Assembly (NCBI RefSeq): GCF_036711975.1
Contig: NC_091971.1
Coordinates: 7,261,501 to 7,325,500 of the forward strand
From: Onthophagus taurus
Lineage: Eukaryota; Arthropoda; Insecta; Coleoptera; Scarabaeidae
Reading direction: 5' to 3'
DNA: 64,000 nucleotides
Each line of letters opens with the position of its first letter. Positions within the stretch are counted from its first letter, which is position 1. Shown here one piece after another: positions 1 to 11,600 of this stretch. The translations under genes were made by a program, and so were the position numbers. The notes under the pieces are model-generated. The model ran no database searches. It was not told where the DNA came from and saw only the letters and a list, made by a program, of their open reading frames with translations.

Positions 1-476
1 TTGATTTATTAAATTTTGAATTTCGAAAAATTAACCTTATTGTTTCGTGTCAAATATTTAAACCCAATTCAAAGTTAACAAGTTTCATCAAGTGTATTGT
101 AGCGAAGCTTTGGCGCCTTTTTTAAACAACAAATTTATAAATAAAGGAAATAATTGCTTTGTTCCAACAAGCGGTCGGACTCGTCCGTTATTCGTCAAAT
201 GCAATCGCACATGTCAATTAATGTCGTCACATTTCAGCGGATTTCATTGCATTATTTAACTGTGTGATTGCATTCGACGAGTCAAACCGCTACTTGGAAC
301 AAAGCACAATGTTCTCAAGTTTTATTTTCTTCTTTCCTTTCAGTACATACTTGTTTCCATGTTTCATATTGGGCATAATAAACAAATTTTCTTACAAAAC
401 GATATTTATTATTATTCACAATCTAAAAATTAATCAATACATTCGGCAGAAAGAAAAGAAATATTTGAACATAAAA
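1..476. other. 3' flank of WDR33, no gene seen
   Basis: No coding region is supported here. On the minus strand an AATAAA (seen as TTTATT at 405-410) lies about 70 bases past the WDR33 stop and is the likely poly(A) signal. The rest is AT-rich sequence without recognised repeats. Confidence 0.6.
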
Positions 477-3400
477 TTAAAAACGTCCTCTCGAAGGTCC
501 TCCTCTAGGGGCGCCGCCTCGTGGTCCCGGCATACGGGGATTCCAATTGTTCTGTTTACCGCCAAACCCGCGATTACCCCTAAGGCCCCTAAATCCGCCC
601 CTTCCGCGGAAAGCACCATCCGGGGGACCATTCCACCCGGGATTCTCTTGATACATCCCAAACGGTGGCGGAACATTCGGACGAAAATTTCTATTAAAAT
701 TAACCGGCGGAGGGGGTGGCATCTCCTGGTAACCTCTCCCAAATTTTTGCCCATTCCTCCAACCCCGATTATCCTCATAATAACCATCATAATCATCCTC
801 TTTATTATAATCTTGATAATTATTATCATCCCGAAAGCCTTGATTACAATAATCATCATCTTGATTTCCACCTTGATTAAAATTAACCGATCTGTGTTGA
901 TTTTGTTGGTTTTGTTGATTTTGTTGATTTTGGCGATAATCGACATCTTGCTGACGCATATCAATATCTTTATTTTCCCAATTTGAACCGTTATTTATAT
1001 TATTATGACTTGTTTCGTTGCTTGTTTCATCATTATCATCGTCGTCGTCGTCATCTAAATACGCTTGATTGAGGTAATCATGCTCATCATCATGCGGCAT
1101 GACATCATGAAGTTCTTCTATATCACCAGAATCAATGTAACGTTGTAATGCTTCGGGGCCTTCCGCAAAAGCTGCTTCTAATTTAGAACCCGCTAAAACA
1201 AAAATAATTAAAATAATAATAATTTTATTTAGTTTTATTTAACTTACGTTCAACGGGAATTAATTTTCCATAAATTATAATGGCATTTGGTGCAATTTTT
1301 TGTAACGGAACGACGCCGGGTGTATTTTCAACGATTTGGCTGATAACCTCGGTCAAATTCGATTCTTCCTCGCCCGTTTCGTTCCATTGAGCTTGGAAGT
1401 TTCTTGGAATTGGTTTACTGTAAGGAACCTTTTTTACTTTCACTTTATCGTCTGCGTTATTTCCTAACGGATCTAAATCTAATCCGGGAATCGTTGCGTT
1501 ATCGTCGGGGAAAAGATTTACGTCGACTTTATCTTCTGGACCCATTCCTGGTATCACAGCCGGTTCATCAGCTAAAAAAATTAATACGTTTTCACGGATT
1601 ATTAATTGAACTAACACTAGAATTATCACTATAACTAGAATCTAGTTCTAGGTCTGATGTTAGTTCTAATGATAGTGTTAATTCTAACAATTAGAACTAA
1701 CACCAAAACTATTTATCACCTAATTAGACCTAGAACTAGAAGCATTCATGTCTTTTTAGACGCACAGCTAAACTGGAATGTTTGTAGTTCTAGATCTAGT
1801 TTTTTTAACGTTTTAAATTGAAGGGTGATTTAACATTATAAATATCCTTTTACCTATATCAACATCATCTAATCCAGCAATTCCAGCAGGTAAAGTGTTC
1901 AAATTATATTTATCTCTCATTAAATCGCCTGGTCGATTCCTTGTCCAAAATTTACTGGTATGATCATTCGAACCAGAACATAAAATGTGCCCAAGAGGAT
2001 GCCAAGCTAAAGTCCACACGATACTATCATGAGCTTGCTCGATAGCTCCTACTTCTTTGTCGGCCCTATCGAATTAAATAATATAAATGAATCGGATTTT
2101 TTATTTCTTTTAATTATTACCCAACGTGCCAAAACATGATAGATCCATCTGAGCCACCACTACAGAATAAGCCTTCATGATGCGGGTGCCAAGCAACGCT
2201 GGAGGCTTCTTTTTTATGTCCTCGAAACGTTTGGATTTCTTGGCTAAGGTTGCGGAGGTCGAAAAGTTTTAATAAGTGATCTCTAGAGGCGGTTATTAAC
2301 CAATTTCCGTTTTCGTTCCATTTTAAATCCATCACCGTTGATTTATGAGCGTGTCTAAAAAACAATACAAGTATTTTTTTTATTAATACGGTGATAAATC
2401 TGACCCAACCCAACCCAACATTAATATTAACAGAACAAATTTAGCGCCTCATTCGCAAGCAACCTCGTCGGAGTAAGGTGAAATACGAGATATATAAGAA
2501 ACGATTTCGCCTCAAATCGCCGAGGTCGCTTACGGGCGAGGTACTAGAATCTTCCAAACCTGACGATTTCGTGTTGATACTTAAATCTGGCGCCTCACTC
2601 GCAAGCGACCTCGACTGAGTGAGAGTAAATGTCTTCTTATAAGAGACTTTGTATCTTTACCAAGATATATAAGAAGCGATCTCGCCTCAAATCGCCGAGG
2701 TCGCTTGCGGACGAGGCGCTAGAATCTTCCAAAGCTGACGATTTTGTCTTGATGTATTAAATCCAGCGCCTCGCCCGCAAGCGACCTCGGCGATTTGAGA
2801 CGATATCGTTCCTTTCACATCTGTGTAAAGACATAAAGTCTCTTATAAGACGATATTTACCCTCAAACCGCCGAGGTCGCTTGCGGGCGAGGCGCTAGAA
2901 TCTTCCAAAGCTGACGATTTTATGTTGATGTATTAAATGTAGCGCCTCGCCCGCAAGCGACCTCGGCGATTTCAAGCGATATCGTTCCTTTAACATCTGT
3001 GTAAAGTCACAAAGTCTCCTAGAAAACGATATTTATCCCCAAACCGCCGAGGTCGCTTGCGGGCGAGGCGCTAGAATCTTCCAAAGCTGACGATTTTGTG
3101 TTGATGTATTAAATGCAGCGCCTCGCCCGCAAGCGACCTCGGCGATTTCAAGCAATATCGTTCCTTTAACATCTGTGAAAAGTCACAAAGTCTCTTAGAA
3201 GACGATATTTATCCCCAAACCGCCGAGGTCGCTTGCGGGCGAGGCGCTAGAATCTTCCAAAGCTGACGATTTTATGTTGATGTATTAAATGTAGCGCCTC
3301 GCCCGCAAGCGACTTCGGCGATTTCAAGCGATATCGTTCCTTTAACATCTGTGTAAAGTCACAAAGTCTCTTAGAAGACGATATTTATCCTCAAACCGCC

Positions 3401-6400
3401 GAGGTCGCTTGCGGGTGAGGCGCTAGAATCTTCCAAAACTGACGATTTTATGTTGATGTATTAAATGCAGCGCCTCGCCCGCAAGCGACCTCGGCGATTT
3501 CAAGCAATATCGTTCCTTTAACATCTGTGTAAAGTCACAAAGTCTCTTAGATGACGATATTTATTCTCAAATCGCCGAGGTCGCTTGCGGGCGAGGCGCT
3601 AGAATCTTCCAAAGCTGACGATTTTGTGTTGATGTTTAAATGCAGCACCTCGCCCGCAAGCGACCTCGGCGATTTCAAGCGATATCGTTCCTTTAACATC
3701 TGTGTAAAGTCACAAAGTCTCTTAGAAGACGATATTTATGGTCAAACCGCCGAGGTCGCTTGCGGGCGAGGCGTTAGGATCTTCCAAAGCTGACGATTTT
3801 GTGTTGATGTATTAAATGTAGCGCCTCGCCCGCAAGCGACCTCGGCGATATCGTTCCTTTAACATCTGTGTAAAGTCACAAAGTCTCTTAGAAGACGATA
3901 TTTATCCTCAAAGCGTCGAGGTCGCTTGCGGGCGAGGCGCTAGAATCTTCCAAAGCTGACGATTTTATGTTGATGTATTAAATGTAGCGCCTCGCCCGCA
4001 AGCGACCTCGGCGATATCGTTCCTTTAACATCTGTGTAAAGTCACAAAGTCTCTTAGAAGACGATATTTATCCTCAAAGCGTCGAGGTCGCTTGCGGGCG
4101 AGGCGCCAGAATCTTCCAAAGCTGACGATTTTATGTCGATGTATTAAATGTAGCGCCTCGCCCGCAAGCGACCTCGGCGATATCGTTCCTTTAACATCTG
4201 TGTAAAGTCACAAAGTCTCTTAGAAGACGATATTTATCCTCAAAGCGTCGAGGTCGCTTGCGGGCGAGGCGCTAGAATCTTCCAAAGCTGACGATTTTAT
4301 GTTGATGTATTAAATGTAGCGCCTCGCCCGCAAGCGACCTCGGCGATATCGTTCCTTTAACATCTGTGTAAAGTCACAAAGTCTCTTAGAAGACGATATT
4401 TATCCTCAAAGCGTCGAGGTCGCTTGCGGGCGAGGCGCTAGAATCTTCCAAAGCTGACGATTTTATGTTGATGTATTAAATGTAGCGCCTCGCCCGCAAG
4501 CGACCTCGGCGATATCGTTCCTTTAACATCTGTGTAGTCACAAAGTCTCTTAGAAGACGATATTTATCCTCAAACCGCCGAGGTCGCTTGCGGGCGAGGC
4601 GCTAAAATCTTCCAAAGCTGACGATTTTATGTTGATGTATTAAATGTAGCGCCTCGCCCGCAAGCGACCTCGGCGATATCGTTCCTTTAACATCTGTGTA
4701 AAGTTACAGTCTCTTAGAAGACGATATTTATCCTCAAAGCGTCGAGGTCGCTTGCGGGCGAGGCGCTAGAATCTTCCAAAGCTGACGATTTTATCTTGAT
4801 GTAGACAAAAGGGAGGTGGTAGAATCATTCAAAGCTGTTGATATATCAAATCCAATTAAACTTACAAAGTTGCTAAAGATTGTCCAGTTTTTGGATCCCA
4901 TAACTTAATCGGTTGTTGATTATCTTTACTTCCAGATATGACTAAGGCTTTCTGCGGATGCCAGTGTACGCATTTTACATCGGCACCATGACCTAATATA
5001 TATTATTAATTAATATTTCCAATATGAAATGAATAAAATATAATAATTTAACCCTCTAATACACAAATTAATTATAAATGATATGAATTGGAGGATTAAA
5101 TAGAAATAAAATTAAACTTACCTCGTAAAACTTTTTCTTCTGTATAACGAAAAAAATCCCATATTCGAAGTGTTCCATCGTCTGAACAGGTGACGAATTT
5201 ACTATCGGATGGGCTGAAGCTGTTTAGACAAAAAGATAAACAACAAATTTTCTATCAATCATTTTTATTTAAATACTCATCGCGATTATGGCACAATAAT
5301 AAAGAAATGTTGGGAACAAAAAAATTATTTTCGCATTTATTTTCCATAAATTATAGAAAAACATAATCAAATAAAACAACTTGGTTTTTATTTTCCTTTA
5401 TTTACATAGAAAAAATCCTCCTGTTTGTCTCACGTCGTTTGAAAATAAGGTAAAAATAAAAACAGTCTTCCAAATTTCCAACCAGACGATAAAATTACGT
5501 AAAAGTTACGTGGAATCGCCTAGAAAAAAATTTGGAACGACATTCCGTGTATTTCCTCTTTTTGCACGCAATTTATTGTTTCAATTAATAAAAAAATCAA
5601 CCTGTACATTGTACAAAACCAACTATTTTATTAATATTATTAATTATTACATTCTTAAAATGTCACAAATCTCCGGATTGAGAGAATAAATAAGTCGAAA
5701 TTATTTATTTACTTTGGATCGCGTCTTTATTATCAATTAAATAGTTCTAACCGAATCGAAAATGAATCAATCAATCTTCGCAAGCAAAATTTTTACGTAC
5801 ATTGTTCGCAAGAGGATTAGGAAGGTGCCATTTATTAAGTATACTATTAGATATACAGTATCGAGTACGTAGTGAAGTTGTAGTAGATACCTTATTCCAC
5901 GAAGAGCCTCTTTATGCGCCTGGAACATCTTCACGTTGTTCATGTTTGACTGCCAGTACTTCACGTAACCGGCATGGTCTCCAGTCACCATCCAACTATC
6001 GTTATGCGACCAAACCATCGTTCTCACCGGACTATCATGTGCCTATAGATAAAACATAAACAAAAATTAACTCAAATAAACAGTGGATCTAAATGTTATT
6101 AATAAACTTTAAGAGATTTCATCAACTTCAATGATAGATTTTAAATATTAAAAGATATGATACTAACTTGCAAAATTGTTTCAAAATTAAAAGTTAACCC
6201 ATTCCAAAGTGTAAACTCCCCAGAACTCGCCCCCGTGACTAATCGACGTCCTTCCGGCGTCCAAGCCATACAAAATATGGGACACCGCATCTTATTAGTT
6301 GCTGTTTTAACAAATCTAGTCGTCACACAATTGATTGGATTGTCTGGATAACTCGGTGGTGGCATCATGTCGGGGTAATACATCACATCTGGTTGGAGAG

Positions 6401-6803
6401 CGCGTCTATCTCGATAATCTCTTTGCCAAACTCTCGTCTATAATAAAAGAATTAAATAAATTAATTATTTAATAAATTATTTCAATCATTACTTGTAATT
6501 CTTTAATAATAGACGAATTATAATCGACGGTTTTTCTCATAACAGATTTTCTTAATCGTTTCCCATCGAAATCCTCCAAAGTCATGTTTCCCAACGGTCC
6601 TGGTAACGGTCTATTTGCGCTTAAAAACGGTCTAAATTGTGGTCTAGAGTATCCTAAATAAAAAAAAAAATATTTATTAATACACCAAAAGTAATCACTT
6701 ATAACCTCAATTGATATTTAAGTTTACCTTGGCCACCCATACCGGGTGGTGGAAGAGACATGTTAGGCATACCGTGGCCTTGCGGACTCGGCGCAAATTC
6801 CAT
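477..6803 (-). CDS. WDR33: WDR33, pre-mRNA 3'-end processing WD40 protein
   Basis: Ten exons on the minus strand: 6728-6803, 6493-6653, 6168-6437, 5891-6042, 5122-5219, 4866-4992, 2121-2354, 1854-2065, 1248-1571 and 477-1192. They join in frame to about 789 residues. WDR33 is a core CPSF subunit that helps recognise AAUAAA before cleavage and polyadenylation in the nucleus. The N-terminal block has the family signature [10 protein letters not shown]...RKTVDYN. It is followed by WD40 repeats containing [40 protein letters not shown] and [19 protein letters not shown]. The tail has [10 protein letters not shown], an acidic Asp run, and a Gly/Pro/Arg-rich (RGG-like) end. The vertebrate protein is much longer because of a collagen-like region that is missing here. 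The intron at 2355-4865 carries a satellite array. The start faces LAGE3 across roughly 0.3-0.65 kb. Confidence 0.95.
1590..1805. repeat. CTAG-rich palindromic repeat, copy 1
   Basis: This sits inside a WDR33 intron (1572-1853). The sequence is dominated by interspersed CTAG/AACTAG/TTAGTTCTA words. It contains the divergent palindromic centre of the family: CATTCATG, then AGACG and AGCTAAACTGGAATG. Other copies lie near 11340, 15400-15690, 19110, 39245 and 56030. Confidence 0.6.
2433..4815. repeat. Satellite array A: 14 units with inverted-repeat cores
   Basis: Fourteen tandem units fill a WDR33 intron. Each has a forward core (GAGGTCGCTTGCGGGCGAGG), a spacer of about 46 bases, and the same core inverted (CCTCGCCCGCAAGCGACCTC), so each could fold into a hairpin of about 28-bp arms. 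Forward cores start near 2518, 2693, 2869, 3045, 3221, 3397, 3573, 3748, 3914, 4080, 4246, 4412, 4576 and 4740. The period is 175-176 in the first half. It is 164-166 in the second half, where units lack about 10 bases beside the inverted core. The units are highly similar, so homogenisation is recent. A short open frame across it is only the repeat. Confidence 0.95.
5223..5888. other. WDR33 intron, nothing recognised
   Basis: AT-rich intron between WDR33 exons 4 and 5. A 102-codon plus-strand open frame (5381-5689) has no recognisable domain and low-complexity composition. I see no supported feature. Confidence 0.5.
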
Positions 6804-7449
6804 ACTTTAAATGTTTTATTAACCACTATTCTATATTTTTTTAGTAAAAACTTATAAACACTACCACTTTCATATTTACTACTGTCACCTTCAAACACAC
6901 GACAGCTTCTCTTTTTTTCTTGCTTGTTGCACGCACAGAAATGTAATTACGGCACTGATTGGTTTATTAGAAATTGTAATAAATAGATATTTAAGGTGAA
7001 ATATGTAATCTATTTGCGAATTTGATCCGAATTAATCTTATAAACGGTGTAAGTTTGTTGAGATTGGCGTGATGTAGTAAACTTCATTAAATTCAGTACG
7101 TTGAGTTTCTAATGCGCATGTGCGGATATAGATGGCTGTCATGTTGAAATTAAATTTTTGACTTCATTTTTAATTTTAATGAAATAATACTTTGATTTTA
7201 AATTTTTTCTTGTATAAAACATAATAATAATCATTTCTTTTAAAATTACTTTTTTATATTTCCGATTAATTCAATTAAAATTTTATAAATAAATAAATTT
7301 TATTTTTGTTGGTTGGTACTTATTTTGTGTTACAAATCTAACCTCAAAATATATTTATAGTAATAAATAAATAATTTGAGATGTACAAAACGTAATATTT
7401 CTTTAATTAATTAATAACAATAAATGTAAATCATAAATGTTTTTTTTAG
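6804..7449. promoter_or_regulatory. Divergent promoter region WDR33 / LAGE3
   Basis: About 0.65 kb separates the WDR33 start codon (minus) from the first secure LAGE3 exon (plus). It must contain the 5' UTRs of both genes and the small first LAGE3 exon. It is AT-rich, and I see no TATA box at a convincing place. Confidence 0.5.
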
Positions 7450-7727
7450 CGAAATTGTATTAGAACTACCTGAAAAGAATTACTTGGAAATTATACATCA
7501 AGTTTTAAGAGTCGATAAAGAACCAAAAGCTACAGTTTCGAAATGTTTTAATTTAGAAGAAAATAAATTAACGATGTAAAGTTTTTAATATGAACATCAA
7601 ATTTTTTTATTAATATTGATTTTTTAGAACATTTTCGAGTGTTTCAATAAAAAGTTTACGAATAGCTGTCAATGGGTTTTTCGAAAATCTCAATTTAATA
7701 ACAGAAACAATAAACAAATTTAATTAA
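7450..7727 (+). CDS. LAGE3: LAGE3/PCC1-like subunit of the KEOPS complex (5' exon unresolved)
   Basis: Two exons are secure: 7450-7575 and 7628-7727, ending at a TAA. They encode EIVLELPEKNYLEIIHQVLR followed by VDKEPKATV and, after the intron, SLRIAVNGFFENLNLITETI. This is the Pcc1/LAGE3 fold signature (LRVDKEP and LRxAVNxFxExL). Pcc1 dimerises the KEOPS complex, which makes the t6A modification at position 37 of ANN-decoding tRNAs. The first exon is missing. A possible one is ATG CGC AT at 7112-7119, which joins in phase to give M-R-I-E-I-V, but its donor (GTGCGG) is weak. The stop is separated by a single base from the PIGP start codon, so both are probably read from one mRNA. Confidence 0.82.
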
Positions 7728-7728
7728 G

Positions 7729-8196
7729 ATGCCAGAACATGCTCCTGCTCCAACAGCCAGTCGGGCTGTTTACGGATTTGCTTTACTCCTAATGATGCAA
7801 TTATTTAAAATAATTTATATAACATGGGCGGTTGTGCCATTGGAATGGTTTGAAAGTGTTGGAATTTCATGCTTACCTGATAAATATTGGGCAGTGGCCG
7901 TACCTCTGTTATTATTGACAGTTTTTGCATGCAGTTTCATCATATACTTTTCCTTCGGATTATTAATGACTCCCAATTGGAATGATGCAAATACCGTTAA
8001 AGATAAATTTTCTATTGATTGTAAATCAAACGATAATATAAGTCTGAATTTTTTATCTTGTCCTTGTAAAGTAGCAAATAATTGTAAAATTAATTTTTAT
8101 AAAGGATGTAAAATCATTGAAAGTAATATTCCTATATTAAAAGAACTAGATGTTGTAGAGGTTTCTAAGGAATTGTATTGGAATAGTAATAAATAA
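7729..8196 (+). CDS. PIGP: PIG-P, subunit of the GPI-GlcNAc transferase
   Basis: A single-exon frame of 155 residues. The first half has two hydrophobic segments (about residues 12-37 and 52-78) joined by a loop with the family words ITWAVVPLEW and LPDKYWAVAVPLLLL, followed by LLMTPNWNDANTVKD. This is the PIG-P domain. PIG-P belongs to the ER enzyme (PIG-A/C/H/P/Q/Y) that adds GlcNAc to phosphatidylinositol, the first step of GPI-anchor synthesis. Length matches the family (about 130-160). Its ATG lies one base after the LAGE3 stop (TAA-G-ATG) with no room for a promoter, implying a dicistronic transcript. AATAAA at 8243-8248 fits its 3' end. Confidence 0.92.
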   Translation: MPEHAPAPTASRAVYGFALLLMMQLFKIIYITWAVVPLEWFESVGISCLPDKYWAVAVPLLLLTVFACSFIIYFSFGLLMTPNWNDANTVKDKFSIDCKSNDNISLNFLSCPCKVANNCKINFYKGCKIIESNIPILKELDVVEVSKELYWNSNK

Positions 8197-8239
8197 TAAA
8201 GGGGATTAGTTCTATAACATTTAATTTATTACTTTGTGA

Positions 8240-8690
8240 TCAAATAAATCAAAAATTGATAAATAAATGTTTATTGAATCAATGCGTAAACAAACAAATA
8301 CAAAACTGATTAAATTATGAATAGTTTCAAATCAAAAGTTCTGCCTTTTAAAGGCTTAGAAAATCAAATAAACTTAAATTTAACAAAATCAACATGTTCA
8401 ATCAACGCGATTCATGTGAAACTTACAAATACAACAATATTATTATTAATTAAATATTTATTTCTTATCAATAGGATAAAATTGATAAATAAATATTTAT
8501 TGAATCAAACAAATACGAAACTGACTAAATTATGAATAGTTTTACATCAAAATCAAAAATTCTTCCTTTTTAAAGGTTTAGAAAATCAAATAAACTTAAA
8601 TTTAACAAAATCAACATGTTCAATCAACACAATTCATGTGAAACTTACAAATACAATAATATTATTATAAATTAAATATTTAATTCCTAT
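8240..8690. repeat. Tandem duplication of about 215 bp between PIGP and ELP3
   Basis: Two adjacent, similar copies run roughly 8245-8465 and 8465-8690. They share segments such as AAATCAAATAAACTTAAATT and CAACATGTTCAATCAAC. The right copy includes the last few codons and stop of ELP3, so the duplicated unit came from the ELP3 3' end. Confidence 0.8.
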
Positions 8691-11600
8691 CAATACCATT
8701 AATTTCTTCTCGACGTTCAAACGGGGAAGGTTTAGCTCGTAATTCTGGATGCTTTTCCAATATCGCTGGCAACTAAAATCCCAAAAAAAAATTTATAAAA
8801 ACTTTAAATTATTAAAGTTTTTATATCAACTAACCTTTTCTCGAGCCCATTTTTCAAAGTATTCCTCATCATTAAGTATTTTTTCTTTTGGTTTGAAATC
8901 AGATAAATAAATTGGTTTAGATAATAACTTTGGGGGATCATCAATAGCATAAGAAAAAGCACTTTTATACTCCCCATCTTTCAAACTTTTAACCATATAA
9001 ACTCCTTCTAATTCGTAACCTAACTTCCTGTAATAATTCCTAGTTCCAACGCCGGAAATAACGGCGATTTTAGTAGCTCTATGTTCGTGTATGGCGATTC
9101 TCTCCGCTTGCTCCATTAAAGTAAAACCAAGACCTTTATGTTGGAACTTTCCCAAATCGCGTTCGCTTACAGAAACAACACTACCATAAACGTGTAACTC
9201 CCTAACAATTGACACGTTCCCTTTTAATTCCGGTCGGAAAACTCGATTACCACACCTTCTCAATCGACAAAAACCGATTAAAATATCTTGCTCGGGATCT
9301 TCGTAACTTAAAAAGCTTTCCCACCCTCCGTTAGCCGCATAATCACGACGAACAAATTCGATATGTTCCGGACGTTTCTTCTTGTGAATTTCGGTGATTC
9401 CAACCTCTCGGGTGCGAATATCGCGGCATTTCAGACCTAATTCTTCCATTCTAGCCAAAGCTAATTCCCTTAAATTTCCGTGTTCAACCCCCGAACTAAC
9501 CAAAGGCATCGGAATATCACGCTGAACTCTATATACTCTTGTATATGCAGGAATTATGGATAAAATTTGTGCGATTAAATCCACTAAAACGGAAGGAGGG
9601 TAACTTTTATAACGACCAGTTTTCCAAAGTTCATAAAGACCAGTTCCACGAATTACTAAAGTTGGGTATATTTTAAGACCATCTGGTCTAAATTCATGAC
9701 ATACAAAAAGATCCTAAAACAAATAATGTTATTATTGGGATTAGCCATTCGTCTCTTAAGGGTCCATTCTGGTTAGTTAAATAAAAAAAATCGAAAAATA
9801 TATTTTACGCTGGTTTTTTCTGCTCTCTCTAATATTTGTAAATGTAAAACATGTAATGGATAGGTTTTCAACTCAATATAAAATGTAAATGCGGAAACAC
9901 TTTTATTTATTGTTGTGAAAAGACTCTGTTGTCGACAATATATTCGTGTCTGCAAGTGGTCGCCAGGAAAATGAAAAAAAAATAAAACAGGTGGAAATGA
10001 AGAAAATGTATCAGGAGATGGAACATGGAGCAAACGTGGTTTTTCTTCCCCCTTTAGTGTGGTAACTGTGATTGGACGTTACACTAGTAAATTAAATGAA
10101 ACAGAATGATAGTCTTGCAAACCACACAGGAAGTGCTGGAGTTATGGAAGTTCAAGGCATGTTGGAAATATTTGCAAAAGCTGAAGAACTACACGGCGCG
10201 AAATATAAAAAGTATATTGGAAATGGCGTTACGAAAGCTCAATTGCAACAGGACGCAGAAGTAGAGAAAAAAGAATATTTAAACCATGTGCAAAGAAGGA
10301 TGGGTTCTAGACTTCGTAACGCAAAAAAAACACAAAAACATCAGAAAATTGACAGACAGATTGATAAATGAATTAACTATTTATTATGGACTCGGAATAA
10401 GAAAAAATGGTTATCAATGTATGGGCTACTTTTGAACATAAAATATCAACGCTATCCAAACGGATCAGATTCATGGTGTAAGTGGTAACAAGCTAAAGCC
10501 CTCTCGACTTCTAGGTACAGGAAGTAATTCGACCAATTTATAACGATTTGTCGTCGCATGATTTGTTGACTTGGTGAATAATGAGAGCTTCAATAGAATT
10601 ATTGGCAATTTGTACCTAAACATGTTTTTTGCGGCTACAATATCCAAATAGCCGCATTTTTAGCCACCTGTATTTTTAACGAGGGTTTCAAACCTATTTT
10701 AAAAATTATGGAAACTATGGGCATCACTATCAGTCCATATACAGACATATTTGCCACCAAGCGTCGCGCAAAGCGCATAAAAGATGCAGAACGACTAACA
10801 ACATAATATCAATCTGTGGAGCAAAGAATGGCTCGGTGTAACAAGAAATTGAATATATTACGCAATTTTAAAGAAACAGAAAAGAATAGCCGATTAATTG
10901 TAAGCATTCACTTAAAATTTAAATTAACGAAAACATAACACAAAACTTTAAACGCATTTTCCTAACAAACATATATGTTGGCTTAGCGGAAATAATAACA
11001 CAATTTTAAATACAGGCGAAAGATTTTAAGGAATGATTCTTCAGCAAAAAGTAAGGGGTGTATAATTTTTTGTTCAAAACCCCTTCTCCTCTAAGTTATT
11101 GCCCTCTAAAGTTAAGGGACAAAATATGCAACTTTTTTATCTCTTGACATTGTACAACTAACAAATTGTTAGTTTGATCACAAAAAATAAAATAATGCTG
11201 AGATCAATTTGAAATCTCTGAATTAATTCACTTGAGCCTGTATATTATTTTATTTTTTTGTGATGCAAGAAAATGTTAAGAGACATCATAAACTTTGCCT
11301 AAAATTTGATTTAACAAACCAGAATGGATCCTTAAGATGGCTAAACCTCAATGTTTCTAGTTTTAGTGTTAATTCTAGATTTAGTTCAATAAAAGATACT
11401 AATAGAATTAATACTAGACCTAGGTGATGATGATTAATTACAACATACTTTAAATTGTCTCAGATCTCTTTCATAATCAACATTTGGTAAATTTGGCATC
11501 ATATGAGCCACAATTTTAAAACCACAATCTTTAGCTAATTCAAATGTATCGCAAACTGCTTTAACAGTATGACCACGATTTGTATCTCGAGCAACATCTT

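Noticed and set aside
264-986. 240-codon plus-strand open frame opposite the WDR33 last exon
   Set aside because: Antisense shadow of the Gly/Asp/Asn-rich WDR33 tail; composition is explained by that coding strand.
3551-3793. 80-codon open frame within satellite array A
   Set aside because: It is read straight through repeat units and would change with every copy; no protein resemblance.
2433-4815. CRISPR-like look of regularly spaced short repeats
   Set aside because: Repeats come in inverted pairs, the spacers are the same in every unit, and the context is an intron of an animal gene. This is a satellite.
5381-5689. 102-codon frame in a WDR33 intron
   Set aside because: No domain or family words, Lys/Asn/Ile-rich as expected of AT-rich intron DNA.
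7112-7119. ATG CGC AT as first LAGE3 exon
   Set aside because: Phase fits but the donor GTGCGG is weak and the exon is tiny; kept only as a possibility in the gene note.
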